Of a stretch of 26,738 bases of DNA, positions 16,406-24,469 are shown piece after piece. Positions within the stretch are counted from its first letter, which is position 1, and each line of letters begins with the position of its first letter. A program made the position numbers and the translations under genes. The notes under the pieces were generated by a model. That model did not search any database and was not told the DNA's origin. It saw only the letters and a list, made by a program, of their open reading frames with translations. The DNA comes from JBFFXF01 sp041569895. GTDB taxonomy: Bacteria > Planctomycetota > UBA8108 > JACQVS01. The stretch lies in the NCBI GenBank assembly GCA_041569895.1, contig JBFFXF010000085.1, positions 1 through 26,738 of the forward strand. Reading direction: 5' to 3'.

Positions 16406-17469
16406 TGGCCCGTGGGTTCCCGATCCTCGTCGTGACGTGCGCGGTGACGCTGTCCACCAGCGTCCTCGCCGCTCGCCCCGATCCGGTGGAGCGCGGGATC
16501 CCCATCCCGGCGGGCACGCGGGCCTCGATCCGCCGCGGACTCGAGTACCTCAAGAGCACGCAGCGCCCCAACGGATCGTGGATCGACCGCGTCGGCCGCA
16601 AGGTGCACTACAGCTACCACGGCACGGTGACGGAGCACATCGGCGTCACGGCGCTCGCCGGCATGGCGTTCCTCGCCAACGGCAGCCTGCCGGATCGCGG
16701 TCCGTACGCCGCGGAGGTGAGCAAGGCGCTCGACTACGTGCTGCGGCACGTGCAGCCGACCGGTTTCATCTCCGCGCACGACTCGCGCATGTACAGCCAC
16801 GCCTTCGCGACGCTGTTCCTCGCCGAGATCTACGGCATGACGGGCGATCCGGAGGTGCGCGAGAAGCTCAAGATGGCGATCGGGCTGATCGTCATGTCCC
16901 AGAACCACGAGGGGGGCTGGCGGTACCTTCCCAAGGCGCGGGACTCCGACATGTCGATCACGGTCTGCCAGGTGATGGCGCTCCGGGCGGCGCGCAACGC
17001 GGGGATCGATGTGCCGAAGACGACCATCGACCGCGCCATCGACTACGTCCGGCGCAGCTTCAAGCCCGGCCGCGGGTCTTTCACGTACCAGCTCGAGGAG
17101 AACTTCCGGCCGAGCCGCGACTCGTTCGCGCTCACGGCGTGCGGCGTCGCCGCGCTCTACGGTGCCGGCGAGTACAACGCGCGCGAGATCACCGCCGGTC
17201 TCGACTTCATGTGGAAGTTCCGGCCGTCACCGCGGGTCGCCACAAGCCACTTCGATTTCTACTACGGGCACTACTACGCGGTGCAGGCGTTCTTCCAGGC
17301 CGGCGGGCGCCACTGGGCCCGCTGGTACGATCTCGTCCAGACCGAGCTGCGCAGTCTGCAGGAGCCCGAGGGGTGCTGGTCGGACCTCGTCGGCAAGAAT
17401 TACGCCACGGCGATGGCCGCCATCATCCTCCAGATGCCGTTCCAGTACTTGCCGATCACCGAGCGATGA
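16405..17469 (+). CDS. Secreted squalene-cyclase-fold (toroid) protein B
   Basis: A 354-residue protein with a signal peptide (MARGFPILVVTCAVTLSTSVLA, cleaved near residue 23). The mature part has repeats of the prenyltransferase/squalene-oxidase type (TQRPNGSW, NHEGGWRYL, SLQEPEGCWSD). At the place where class II cyclases carry DxDD it has DSDMS (180-184), so the fourth acidic residue is missing. Together with its export this argues against cyclase activity and for a binding or structural role. AGGAG lies 5 bases before the ATG, which shares one base with the preceding stop. The stop overlaps the next gene (ATGA). It is closely related in layout to the second toroid protein at 23225; both end in TAMAA-I-L--P-QYLPI--R. 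Confidence 0.88.
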   Translation: MARGFPILVVTCAVTLSTSVLAARPDPVERGIPIPAGTRASIRRGLEYLKSTQRPNGSWIDRVGRKVHYSYHGTVTEHIGVTALAGMAFLANGSLPDRGPYAAEVSKALDYVLRHVQPTGFISAHDSRMYSHAFATLFLAEIYGMTGDPEVREKLKMAIGLIVMSQNHEGGWRYLPKARDSDMSITVCQVMALRAARNAGIDVPKTTIDRAIDYVRRSFKPGRGSFTYQLEENFRPSRDSFALTACGVAALYGAGEYNAREITAGLDFMWKFRPSPRVATSHFDFYYGHYYAVQAFFQAGGRHWARWYDLVQTELRSLQEPEGCWSDLVGKNYATAMAAIILQMPFQYLPITER

Positions 17470-19799
17470 CCACCGCGCCGACAACCTCCGCGACACCGAC
17501 CCCGGCGGCCTCGCCGGCACCCGCTCGCACGCTGCGCGCGCTCGAGCGCCTGCGCGGGCGCGTGCGCAGGATGTTCCTTGTCGACGGCCTCATCGCGTTC
17601 GTGATCGCCCTCTGCCTGGCGGTGGTCATCACCTTCGTGCTCGACTACCTGCTCGGTCTGCCGCGTGGTGTCCGGCTCGTGCTCATCCTGGTCTGCGCGG
17701 TCGGGCTCGCATCGGTGATCGCGCGACGATTGCTCCATCCGAGACGCGTGGCCCTGCCGCTCGAGGAGCTCGCCGTCCTCGTCGAGGCGAGCAACCCCGA
17801 GCTCAAGCAGTCTCTGGTCACCGCGGTCGAGCTCACCCGCCCCGGCAGCCGGTCGGCGCGGTACCTCTCCTCCGACATGATCGCGTCGGTGGTCGCCGAC
17901 GTGGAGCGCAACCTGCCGCTGATCGGCATGAACCGCGTCTTCCAGTTCGGGCGGCTCGGGCGCGCGACGGTGCTCCTCGGGCTGCTGGTGGTCGCCATCG
18001 GCGGCGGGGCCGCGGCGCGTCCCGACCTCGCCGGGATCTGGTTCCGCCGCGTCTGCCTCCTCGGGTCGGAGCGGTGGCCGAAGAGTGTCCAGCTCGTCCT
18101 CGTGCGTCCGACTTCCGATCCGGTGACCATCGCGCTCGGCGAGGACCTGCCGGTCGAGGTGCGCGCCGTCCGCGGCGATCCGACGGATGTCGAGATCCGC
18201 TCGTGGAGCGCGCGGAGCGGGCAGCGCAGCGAAACGCGCACCGAGCTGATGAAGGCAGCCCCCGACGGCCGGTTCCGGAAGGTCTTTCCGCACGTCCCGC
18301 GCGCCTTCACGTTCCAGGTGCGGGGCGGCGACGACGTCCTCCCCGCGGTCGACGTCGTGGTGCAGATCCGCCCGCGCATCTCCGGGGTCAAGGTCTGGTG
18401 CACGTACCCCGCGTACACCGGCACGCCGCCGACGCCCGAGGAGGAGCCACTCCGCCACGGCCACCTCGAGGTCGCCGCGCGCACCGAGGTCCGCTTCGAG
18501 GCGCTCACCAACGTGCCGGTGGCCGAGGCGTTCTTCCGCTTCCTGCCGATCGAGGCGGCGAGGGAAACGAGCCGGCGTCGCGAGGGTGAGGCCGGCGGCG
18601 CATCACCCGACCGACAGGAGCCGGACTGGCCGCCGGAGGCCGGTTCCGGGGGCGTCGAGCTCGTCAAGCTGCCCGTCGAGACCATCTCGGCAGCCGAGGC
18701 GGCCGAGGTCGACGAGGAGGGGACCGCCGAGTTCGATCGCGGACGCCTCACCGGCTCCTTCACGGTGAAGGAGGACGGGTACTACCTCTTCCACCTGCGC
18801 GGCGAGAACGGACTGATCAATCGCCAGCCGGTGCGATTCCGCGTCAAGGCGATCGCGGACCGCGCGCCGGTGGTGCGAGTCGTCGAGCCCTTCAAGGTCA
18901 ACGAGGAGGTCTCGCCCGAGGCGAGCGTCGACGTCAAGGTGACCGCGCGCGATGATCACGGAGTCCGGAGCGGCTCGCTCCGCGGCGTGCTCTTCGACGT
19001 CGAGGGCGGCGTCGTCAAGACCGTCGAGGTGCCGCTGGATCAGCTCGCCGCCGCGGATCCGGATGCCGCGTCGACGGAGCGCGAGGCGGACCACGTCATC
19101 GACATGGCCGCGCTCGGCGCTGCCAAGGGCTGGCGGTTCCAGTATCTGGCCGAGGCGAGCGACTTCGGCGACAACGTCGGCGAGTCGGAGCAGCGCTTCC
19201 TGCACGTCGTCGGCAAGGAGGAAATCCTGCGACTGCTGCAGAACCGCGTGATGATCGTGCGCGATCAGATCGAGGAGGTCCAGCGACAGCAGGAATCGGC
19301 CCGCAAGGACCTCGACGAGTTCGCCCGCAAGATCGCCACGCGCGATGCGCTGATACCCGAGGACTCCGGCTCCATCGCCCGCCACCGGCAGAGCCAGCAG
19401 CGCGTCACGCGCGGCGTCTCGCTCGCGTCGTCCGAGCTCGGCCGCATTCTCGAGAAGATGACCCAGAATCGTGTCGGCGATCAGAAGGACCGCCAGTGGC
19501 TCGAGCGCGTCGCCTCGGAGCTCCGCGAGGTCGCGAGCACCCAGTCGGAGCCGATCGAGCGCGACCTGCAGGCGCTGCGCGACGCCGCCCAGGACGGGTC
19601 GAGGACGCCCCAGGAGATCCCGCCGATCGTCGACGAGCAGCGGGACATCGAGCGGGCGCTGGAGTCGATCGCGGTGCGATTGACCGAGTACGGCGATGTC
19701 AGCGCCGTCATCCAGCAGTGGAGGAATATCTTGAAGCGGCAGCTCGAGATCCGGGAAACCGTCATCGACCAGATTCAGGGGCCCGATGGCTCCAGGTAA
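17466..19799 (+). CDS. DUF4175-like membrane protein
   Basis: A 777-residue protein. After a Pro/Thr/Ala-rich start it has membrane helices at about 40-60, 68-87 and 166-184, then a long exported part with Ig-like beta segments. Residues 314-319 (YPAYTG) match the PPAYTG-type motif of the DUF4175 family, and the helix arrangement also fits. Residues about 600-777 are predicted coiled coil (heptad-rich, QRQQESARKDLDEF). The start overlaps the preceding stop (ATGA). The last codons and TAA lie in the first unit of a 13-bp tandem array. DUF4175 proteins in other phyla often end in a Gln-rich coil; here that part seems to be a separate gene downstream. The function is unknown. Confidence 0.75.
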   Translation: MTTAPTTSATPTPAASPAPARTLRALERLRGRVRRMFLVDGLIAFVIALCLAVVITFVLDYLLGLPRGVRLVLILVCAVGLASVIARRLLHPRRVALPLEELAVLVEASNPELKQSLVTAVELTRPGSRSARYLSSDMIASVVADVERNLPLIGMNRVFQFGRLGRATVLLGLLVVAIGGGAAARPDLAGIWFRRVCLLGSERWPKSVQLVLVRPTSDPVTIALGEDLPVEVRAVRGDPTDVEIRSWSARSGQRSETRTELMKAAPDGRFRKVFPHVPRAFTFQVRGGDDVLPAVDVVVQIRPRISGVKVWCTYPAYTGTPPTPEEEPLRHGHLEVAARTEVRFEALTNVPVAEAFFRFLPIEAARETSRRREGEAGGASPDRQEPDWPPEAGSGGVELVKLPVETISAAEAAEVDEEGTAEFDRGRLTGSFTVKEDGYYLFHLRGENGLINRQPVRFRVKAIADRAPVVRVVEPFKVNEEVSPEASVDVKVTARDDHGVRSGSLRGVLFDVEGGVVKTVEVPLDQLAAADPDAASTEREADHVIDMAALGAAKGWRFQYLAEASDFGDNVGESEQRFLHVVGKEEILRLLQNRVMIVRDQIEEVQRQQESARKDLDEFARKIATRDALIPEDSGSIARHRQSQQRVTRGVSLASSELGRILEKMTQNRVGDQKDRQWLERVASELREVASTQSEPIERDLQALRDAAQDGSRTPQEIPPIVDEQRDIERALESIAVRLTEYGDVSAVIQQWRNILKRQLEIRETVIDQIQGPDGSR

Positions 19800-19836
19800 T
19801 GGCTCCAGGTAATGGCTCCAGGTAATGGCTCCAGGC
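19786..19836 (+). repeat. 13-bp tandem array spanning the DUF4175-gene stop codon
   Basis: Three full units of ATGGCTCCAGGTA (19786-19798, 19799-19811, 19812-19824) and a fourth ending differently (19825-19836). The gene's stop TAA is at 19797-19799. Each unit boundary forms TAATG, a stop-start overlap. ATG 19799 encodes MAPGNGSR and stops at 19825, where the next ATG opens an 80-codon frame. Confidence 0.95.
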
Positions 19837-20060
19837 GAAATGGACAAAACTCGCTGGACGACGCCAAGACGGTCACGGTCACGGCCCGCGGTCACGGCCC
19901 ACGGCCCACGGCCCACGCCCACGCCCACGCCCACGCCCACGGCCCACGGCCCACGGCCCACGGCCCAGCACTTTCTCACGCCGCTCGGGAGATGGTATCC
20001 TGATTCCCGGGTCACCGGGCAGATCCGGGTGTCCGGGTCGGTGAAACGATCGAGGTCGAC
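19800..20060 (+). other. Repeat-filled gap in the plus-strand gene train
   Basis: These 261 bases separate the DUF4175-like gene from the coiled-coil gene. They hold the rest of the 13-bp array, a unique stretch of about 35 bases, a 6/7-bp CCCACG array, and about 90 bases before the next gene that include the ribosome site GAGG (20052-20055). An open frame from 19825 runs to 20067, overlapping the next start by 7 bases. Its product is dominated by repeat-encoded His, Pro and Thr and is unlikely to be a real protein, but its translation could couple the two genes. No confident promoter or terminator was found. Confidence 0.7.
19885..19966 (-). repeat. CCCACG/CCCACGG array with G-quadruplex pattern on the minus strand
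   Basis: Twelve CCC tracts start at 19885, 19898, 19905, 19912, 19918, 19924, 19930, 19936, 19943, 19950, 19957 and 19964. The spacing is 7 or 6 bases apart from the first interval. On the minus strand this is twelve GGG tracts with 3-4 base loops. The minus strand is the template here, so the mRNA would be C-rich. Confidence 0.92.
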
Positions 20061-23000
20061 ATGCTGATTTCGAAGCGAGCTCTCGCCGCGCTGGCCGTCG
20101 CCGTGCTCGGCGTCGTGTGCCGCGCCTCACCGCTCCAGGCGCAGGCCATCTCCGAGGACATCGCCCGCCGACTGGCAAAGGACCAGGCGCTGATCCGCGA
20201 GTCCGTCGAGGAGGTGAGCCGCCAGATGGAGCGCATCTCCGCCAACCTGCGCGAGAAGCAGCCGGAGGACGCGCGCAAGCTCGACCAGGCCTGGCGTCGC
20301 GTCTCCGAGATCAATCTGCGCAGCCGCATCGAGGAAATCCGGGAGCGACTCGAGGGCGCCGACTTCCTCGAGACGGTGACGCCGCAGGACACGGTGATTC
20401 GTGAGATCCAGTCGATCATCGAGATCCTCGAGGCGCGAAAGCTCGACGAGGAGAGCGACCTCGAGGAGCGACTGGAGCGCCTCGAGCAGGTTCGCAAGGA
20501 CGTGTCGAAGCTCCGAAACCAGGAGGAAAGCCTGCTCGCGAAGACGCGCCGCGCGCTCGAGAACATGGCGAGGCTGAAGGATCTCGCGGAGCTCGGGAGC
20601 AAGCTCGGTGAGCTGATGCGCAAGCAGGACGAGCTCAACCGCGACGCCGGGGCGTCCGGCGAGGACGAGGACACCCGGTCGGTCGAGCGAGCGCTGGGAA
20701 CGCTGGAGGCGCTCGAGCGCGATCAGTCCGCGCTCAACGAGCGCATCGCGAAGCTCGACCGCGAGCCCGCCGGCGACGCGAGCGATCTCGAGTCGCTGCT
20801 CTCCCGGCTCGCCGAGAGCGAGAAGGCGGCGCAGTCGCTGCTCGAGCGCGCGCGGTCGGCCGCGAAGCAGAGCTCCCGGGACGCGGGAGCGGAGAGCGGA
20901 CAGAAGAGCGCCACCGACCGGCAGGGCGCCGACGACTCGAGCGCGAGCGACGCAGGGACCGCGAAGGACGGCGACAGGAAGACGGCGGACGGGTCCCCGA
21001 AGGATGGCGGCTCGAAGGATTCCTCGAAGGACGGCGCGAAGGGCGGCTCGAAGGACACGTCCGGGGACGCTGCCCGGGACGCTGCCGGGGACGCTGCGAA
21101 GGACGGCACTTCGTCGAGGCCGCAGCTCGGGGACGCCGCCGAGCGTCTCGCGGAGGACCTCGAGTCCCTCGCGCGCGACATCGAGCGCCAGGGCGACCCC
21201 GGCAAGGCGGCCGGCGACGTCGACGCCGCGCAGAAGGAGTTCCGCGAGCTCGCCCGCGGCGCCCGGGACGCCGGCGCGCCTTCGGGAGCGCAATCGAAGC
21301 AGGGCGCGTCAAAGCAGGGACAGTCGAAGCAGGGACAGTCGAAGCAGGGCGCGTCGAAGCAGGGCCAGTCCGAGCCGGGTCAATCCGAGCAGGACCAGAG
21401 CGAGCAGTCGAGCCCATCGAGCGAGGCGGTCGCGCGCGGCGAGCGTGCCCTGGAGAGGCTCCAGTCGGCTCGACAGCGGCTCGAGGCGGCGCTCGATGCG
21501 GCACGCAGGGAGCGCGAGTCGAGCCAGCGCGCCATTGCCGAGGAGAGCGAGCGGCTCCAGCGAGCGACCCGCGATGCGGCACGCCAGATGGCGGAGGCGT
21601 CGCAGCGGAGCGGCAGCCCGAAGGCCGAGCAGGGTCTCGAGTCGGCCTCGAGAGAGGCGCAGCAAGCGGCGGGCGCCCAGGACGCGCAGAGCCAGTCGAT
21701 GTCGGGCGGTCAGAGGGAAGAGGCGCAGCGAGCCGGCGAGGAGGCGTCGCGGCGGCTCGCGGGCGCGCGCCAGTCCCTCGAGAAAGCCCGCGACGCGCTC
21801 GCGGCGCGCGATGAGAAGGAGCGCCAGGCCGACCTGCAGCGCAAGCTCGCCCGCGAGACGGAGCAACTCAAGGAGGAGTCCGAGCGCCTCGAACGCAAGC
21901 TCGGCCAGAAGAAGCCGGACGAGGATCCGGAGAGCGCGTCGCAGCAGCTCTCGCGCGCGGCCGGTCAGATGCGCCAGGCCGCCACCGGGCAGCGCTCGGG
22001 GAACCAGAGTCAGGCGCGCCAGAGCGGCCAGCAGGCGCGCGAGAACCTCGAGAAGGCGCAGCAGTGGGTCGAGAAGAAGCGGCGCGAGCAGCTCGCCCGC
22101 CTCGAGCGGAATTCGCTCAAGGAGCAGGCGAAGGAGCAGGATCGCCTCGAGCGCTTGACCCGCAAGGTGGCGCGCGACGCGCGGCGCGAGGCATCGGAGT
22201 CGGGCCAGCAGGGGGCGCAGGCGCTCGATCGGGCGTCGAACGACATGCAGGAAGCGCAGCAGAGCCTCTCGAGGGAGGACGCCGAGAGCGCGCGGCGCAA
22301 GGAGGAGGAGGCGCTCGAGAACCTCAAGCAGGCCGAGCAGGCGTTGCGCCAGGAGGAGGACCAGCTCGCGCGTCTGAAGCAGGAGCAGGAGCTCCGCAAC
22401 ATCGTCAACGAGCTCGTCGCGGTGAAGGACGAGCAGGTGGCGATCAACGGTGAGATGCGCGAGCTCGACGCCGACAGCGACGGCCGTCGGCCGTCACGCA
22501 GGACGCGTCGCAAGATCAAGGACCTCTCCGAGCGCGAGGGAGCGCTGGTGACCCGGCTGGACCCGATGACCAGGCGGCTCGAGGAGGAGATCTCGCGCGT
22601 CTTCGCGTTCGTGCTGCGCGGCGTTTCGTCGGACATGAAGCAGATCCAGGAGGCCCTCGCGGACTACGATACCGGCCGGGTGACGCAGTTCCTCGGCAGC
22701 GAGGTGGTGGCCGAGATCGAGCGACTCCTCGAGTCGATGCGCGAGGCGCAGCGCGAGGCGGAGAAGCGCCGCCAGCAGCCCGGCCAGCAGCAGCAACAGC
22801 AGCAGGGCCGGCCGCGTCTCGTTCCACCGATCGCCGAGCTCATCATGCTGCGTGAGATGCAGACCAAGGTCCACAAGCGCACCGTCGACCTCGAGCTGTC
22901 GCGGAAGGCGGGCGCGGACGCGGAGTCCGAGATCTGGGAGCGCACCGTCGGGAGGCTGTCGCAGAAGCAGAGTAGCATCACCGACATGACGAAGAAGATC

Positions 23001-23228
23001 GCCACGGACCTCGAGGACCCGCAGCCGCCCGGCGAGGGCGATCACGACCACGGCGAGGAGGGGGAAGGCTCCGGAGAGGGCGGTACCGGAGGCGCCGACC
23101 GCGATGGTGGGGTGCGAGACGGCGCGGATCCGGTCAGGTTCAGCGTGTTCGGCTTCCTGCCCGCGCCAGCCGGAGAGCGGCGGGACGGCGGGCGGCGCGC
23201 GGGCGCGCCGGGTGGAGGATGGCGGTGA
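20061..23228 (+). CDS. Giant exported coiled-coil protein with low-complexity linkers
   Basis: A 1055-residue protein with a Sec signal peptide (hydrophobic core LAALAVAVLGVV, cleavage near LQAQA, residue 28). Nearly all of the rest is charged and heptad-rich. Coiled coil runs at about 30-280, Ser/Asp/Lys/Gly-rich linker at about 280-365, and short repeats of the type SKQGQ (412-450). Long coil follows at about 455-910, with a Gln run near 912 and a His/Asp/Glu/Gly-rich tail. After signal cleavage it has no cysteine. The ATG has GAGG 5 bases upstream. The low-complexity sections correspond to DNA repeats (15-bp units near 21293-21408, 11-bp units near 21060-21105), so length may vary between strains. 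It may be the detached coiled-coil partner of the DUF4175-like protein upstream. It resembles no enzyme; a periplasmic scaffold or tether is a guess. Confidence 0.85.
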   Translation: MLISKRALAALAVAVLGVVCRASPLQAQAISEDIARRLAKDQALIRESVEEVSRQMERISANLREKQPEDARKLDQAWRRVSEINLRSRIEEIRERLEGADFLETVTPQDTVIREIQSIIEILEARKLDEESDLEERLERLEQVRKDVSKLRNQEESLLAKTRRALENMARLKDLAELGSKLGELMRKQDELNRDAGASGEDEDTRSVERALGTLEALERDQSALNERIAKLDREPAGDASDLESLLSRLAESEKAAQSLLERARSAAKQSSRDAGAESGQKSATDRQGADDSSASDAGTAKDGDRKTADGSPKDGGSKDSSKDGAKGGSKDTSGDAARDAAGDAAKDGTSSRPQLGDAAERLAEDLESLARDIERQGDPGKAAGDVDAAQKEFRELARGARDAGAPSGAQSKQGASKQGQSKQGQSKQGASKQGQSEPGQSEQDQSEQSSPSSEAVARGERALERLQSARQRLEAALDAARRERESSQRAIAEESERLQRATRDAARQMAEASQRSGSPKAEQGLESASREAQQAAGAQDAQSQSMSGGQREEAQRAGEEASRRLAGARQSLEKARDALAARDEKERQADLQRKLARETEQLKEESERLERKLGQKKPDEDPESASQQLSRAAGQMRQAATGQRSGNQSQARQSGQQARENLEKAQQWVEKKRREQLARLERNSLKEQAKEQDRLERLTRKVARDARREASESGQQGAQALDRASNDMQEAQQSLSREDAESARRKEEEALENLKQAEQALRQEEDQLARLKQEQELRNIVNELVAVKDEQVAINGEMRELDADSDGRRPSRRTRRKIKDLSEREGALVTRLDPMTRRLEEEISRVFAFVLRGVSSDMKQIQEALADYDTGRVTQFLGSEVVAEIERLLESMREAQREAEKRRQQPGQQQQQQQGRPRLVPPIAELIMLREMQTKVHKRTVDLELSRKAGADAESEIWERTVGRLSQKQSSITDMTKKIATDLEDPQPPGEGDHDHGEEGEGSGEGGTGGADRDGGVRDGADPVRFSVFGFLPAPAGERRDGGRRAGAPGGGWR
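23214..23218 (+). promoter_or_regulatory. Ribosome-binding site deciding a GTG start
   Basis: GGAGG directly abuts ATG 23219 (no spacer) but is 6 bases from the in-frame GTG 23225. The GTG also makes a 4-base GTGA overlap with the coiled-coil gene's stop, so GTG is the better start. Confidence 0.65.
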
Positions 23229-24427
23229 GGCGGCACGACGCCGACGACCACAGCGACTCCCTCGCAGATCTGAATAGGCCGGCACGACAAGCAGACCGAG
23301 GACGACGGGGTCGACGCGACGCGCCCTGCACGGGGCGGCGCTGTCGACGTGCGGCGCTGCTCGCGTTTCTGGCGCTCCTCGTCACCAACTCTGGGCTCCG
23401 CGGAGCCGAGGACGGCACGTCGGTCGGCGAGCCGGCCGCGGTGACCCCGTTTCGCGAGACCGCGGTGCGCATCGAGCGCGCGGCGATCGAGAAGGCGCTC
23501 CGCTATCTCGCCTCGAAGAGCCTGCCCGACGGCTCGATCGGCCGACAGTACAAGGTGGCCGTCACCAGCCTGGCGGGGCTCGCGTTCCTCGGCGCCGGGT
23601 ATCGCCCCTCGCACGGCGGCAAGTACGCCACGGAGATCGAGAAGTGCCTGCAGTACATCCTCTCCTGCGCGGGCAACACGAACACGGGATTCATCACCGA
23701 GGGCGCGGAGAAGGGCGAGAGCCGGATGCACGGTCACTGCTTCGCGATCCTCTTCCTGACGCAGATCCACGGCGAGCTGCCGGCGGACCAGCAGCCGCGC
23801 GTCGCGGCGGTGATCCGCAACGGCATCCGGTGCATCGAGCGGGCCCAGAGCCGCCGCGGCGGGTGGTATTACTACGCGGACAACTCCGACCACCTCGACG
23901 AGGCGTCCGTGACGATCGGCGCGCTGCAGGCGCTCCGCGCGGCGAAGAACGTCGGGTTCGGGGTCGACTCCACCGTCATCAGGAACGCCAAGCGATACGT
24001 GCACGACTGTCAGGTGAAGGACGGTGGCTTCAAGTACTCGATCAAGCTCTCCGACGGGGGGCGCGTGACGTTCGCCCTGACCGCGGCCGCGGTGTCGACA
24101 CTGCACGCGGCGGGGGATTACAATTCAGAGGTGCTCGAGCGGGGCTTCGATTACATGTTGAAGGAGCTGGCGGATGCGAAGCACCGCCCGCAACGCGCCA
24201 TCCGCGATCCGTTCTTCTTTTATGGAGCGATGTACGCCACGCAGGCCTTCTTCCAGAGGGGCGGCGAGTCGTGGGCTCGCTGGCGCGCGGAGATTCGCAA
24301 GTACCTGCTCTCGAAGCAGCAGTCGGCCGGGAGCTGGGAGGACAGCTACGGGGACGAGTACGGCACCGCCATGGCGGCGCTGATCCTCGAGGTGCCCATC
24401 CAGTACTTGCCGATCTTCCAGCGATGA
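23225..24427 (+). CDS. Secreted squalene-cyclase-fold (toroid) protein C
   Basis: A 400-residue protein from GTG 23225 (ATG 23219 would add two residues). It has a long Arg-rich n-region of about 40 residues, then a hydrophobic core (AALLAFLALLV), which suggests an exported or signal-anchored protein. The mature part has toroid repeats (SKSLPDGSIG, QSRRGGWYYYAD, QQSAGSWEDSYGDE). There is no DxDD; the matching region reads NSDHLDEAS. It parallels the toroid protein at 16405 along its length and shares the end TAMAA-I-L--P-QYLPI--R and a W-ARW motif, so the two look like paralogues. They flank the DUF4175-like and coiled-coil genes. GTGA overlap with the upstream gene implies translational coupling. 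The ligand or role is unknown. Confidence 0.87.
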   Translation: MRRHDADDHSDSLADLNRPARQADRGRRGRRDAPCTGRRCRRAALLAFLALLVTNSGLRGAEDGTSVGEPAAVTPFRETAVRIERAAIEKALRYLASKSLPDGSIGRQYKVAVTSLAGLAFLGAGYRPSHGGKYATEIEKCLQYILSCAGNTNTGFITEGAEKGESRMHGHCFAILFLTQIHGELPADQQPRVAAVIRNGIRCIERAQSRRGGWYYYADNSDHLDEASVTIGALQALRAAKNVGFGVDSTVIRNAKRYVHDCQVKDGGFKYSIKLSDGGRVTFALTAAAVSTLHAAGDYNSEVLERGFDYMLKELADAKHRPQRAIRDPFFFYGAMYATQAFFQRGGESWARWRAEIRKYLLSKQQSAGSWEDSYGDEYGTAMAALILEVPIQYLPIFQR

Positions 24428-24469
24428 TCGCACTTCGATTCCGCAAACGATTCGGCAGTTCTTGAGGTC

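Noticed and set aside
16405..17469. Functional squalene-hopene cyclase
   Set aside because: The protein is only about half the usual length, is exported, and lacks a full DxDD motif.
19970..20040. A promoter directly upstream of the coiled-coil gene (TATCCT at about 19995)
   Set aside because: The -35 match is very poor (TTTCTC), and the repeat context makes a chance match likely.
19825..20067. An 80-codon gene between the DUF4175-like and coiled-coil genes
   Set aside because: The product is mostly repeat-encoded Pro/Thr/His; kept only as a possible translational bridge.
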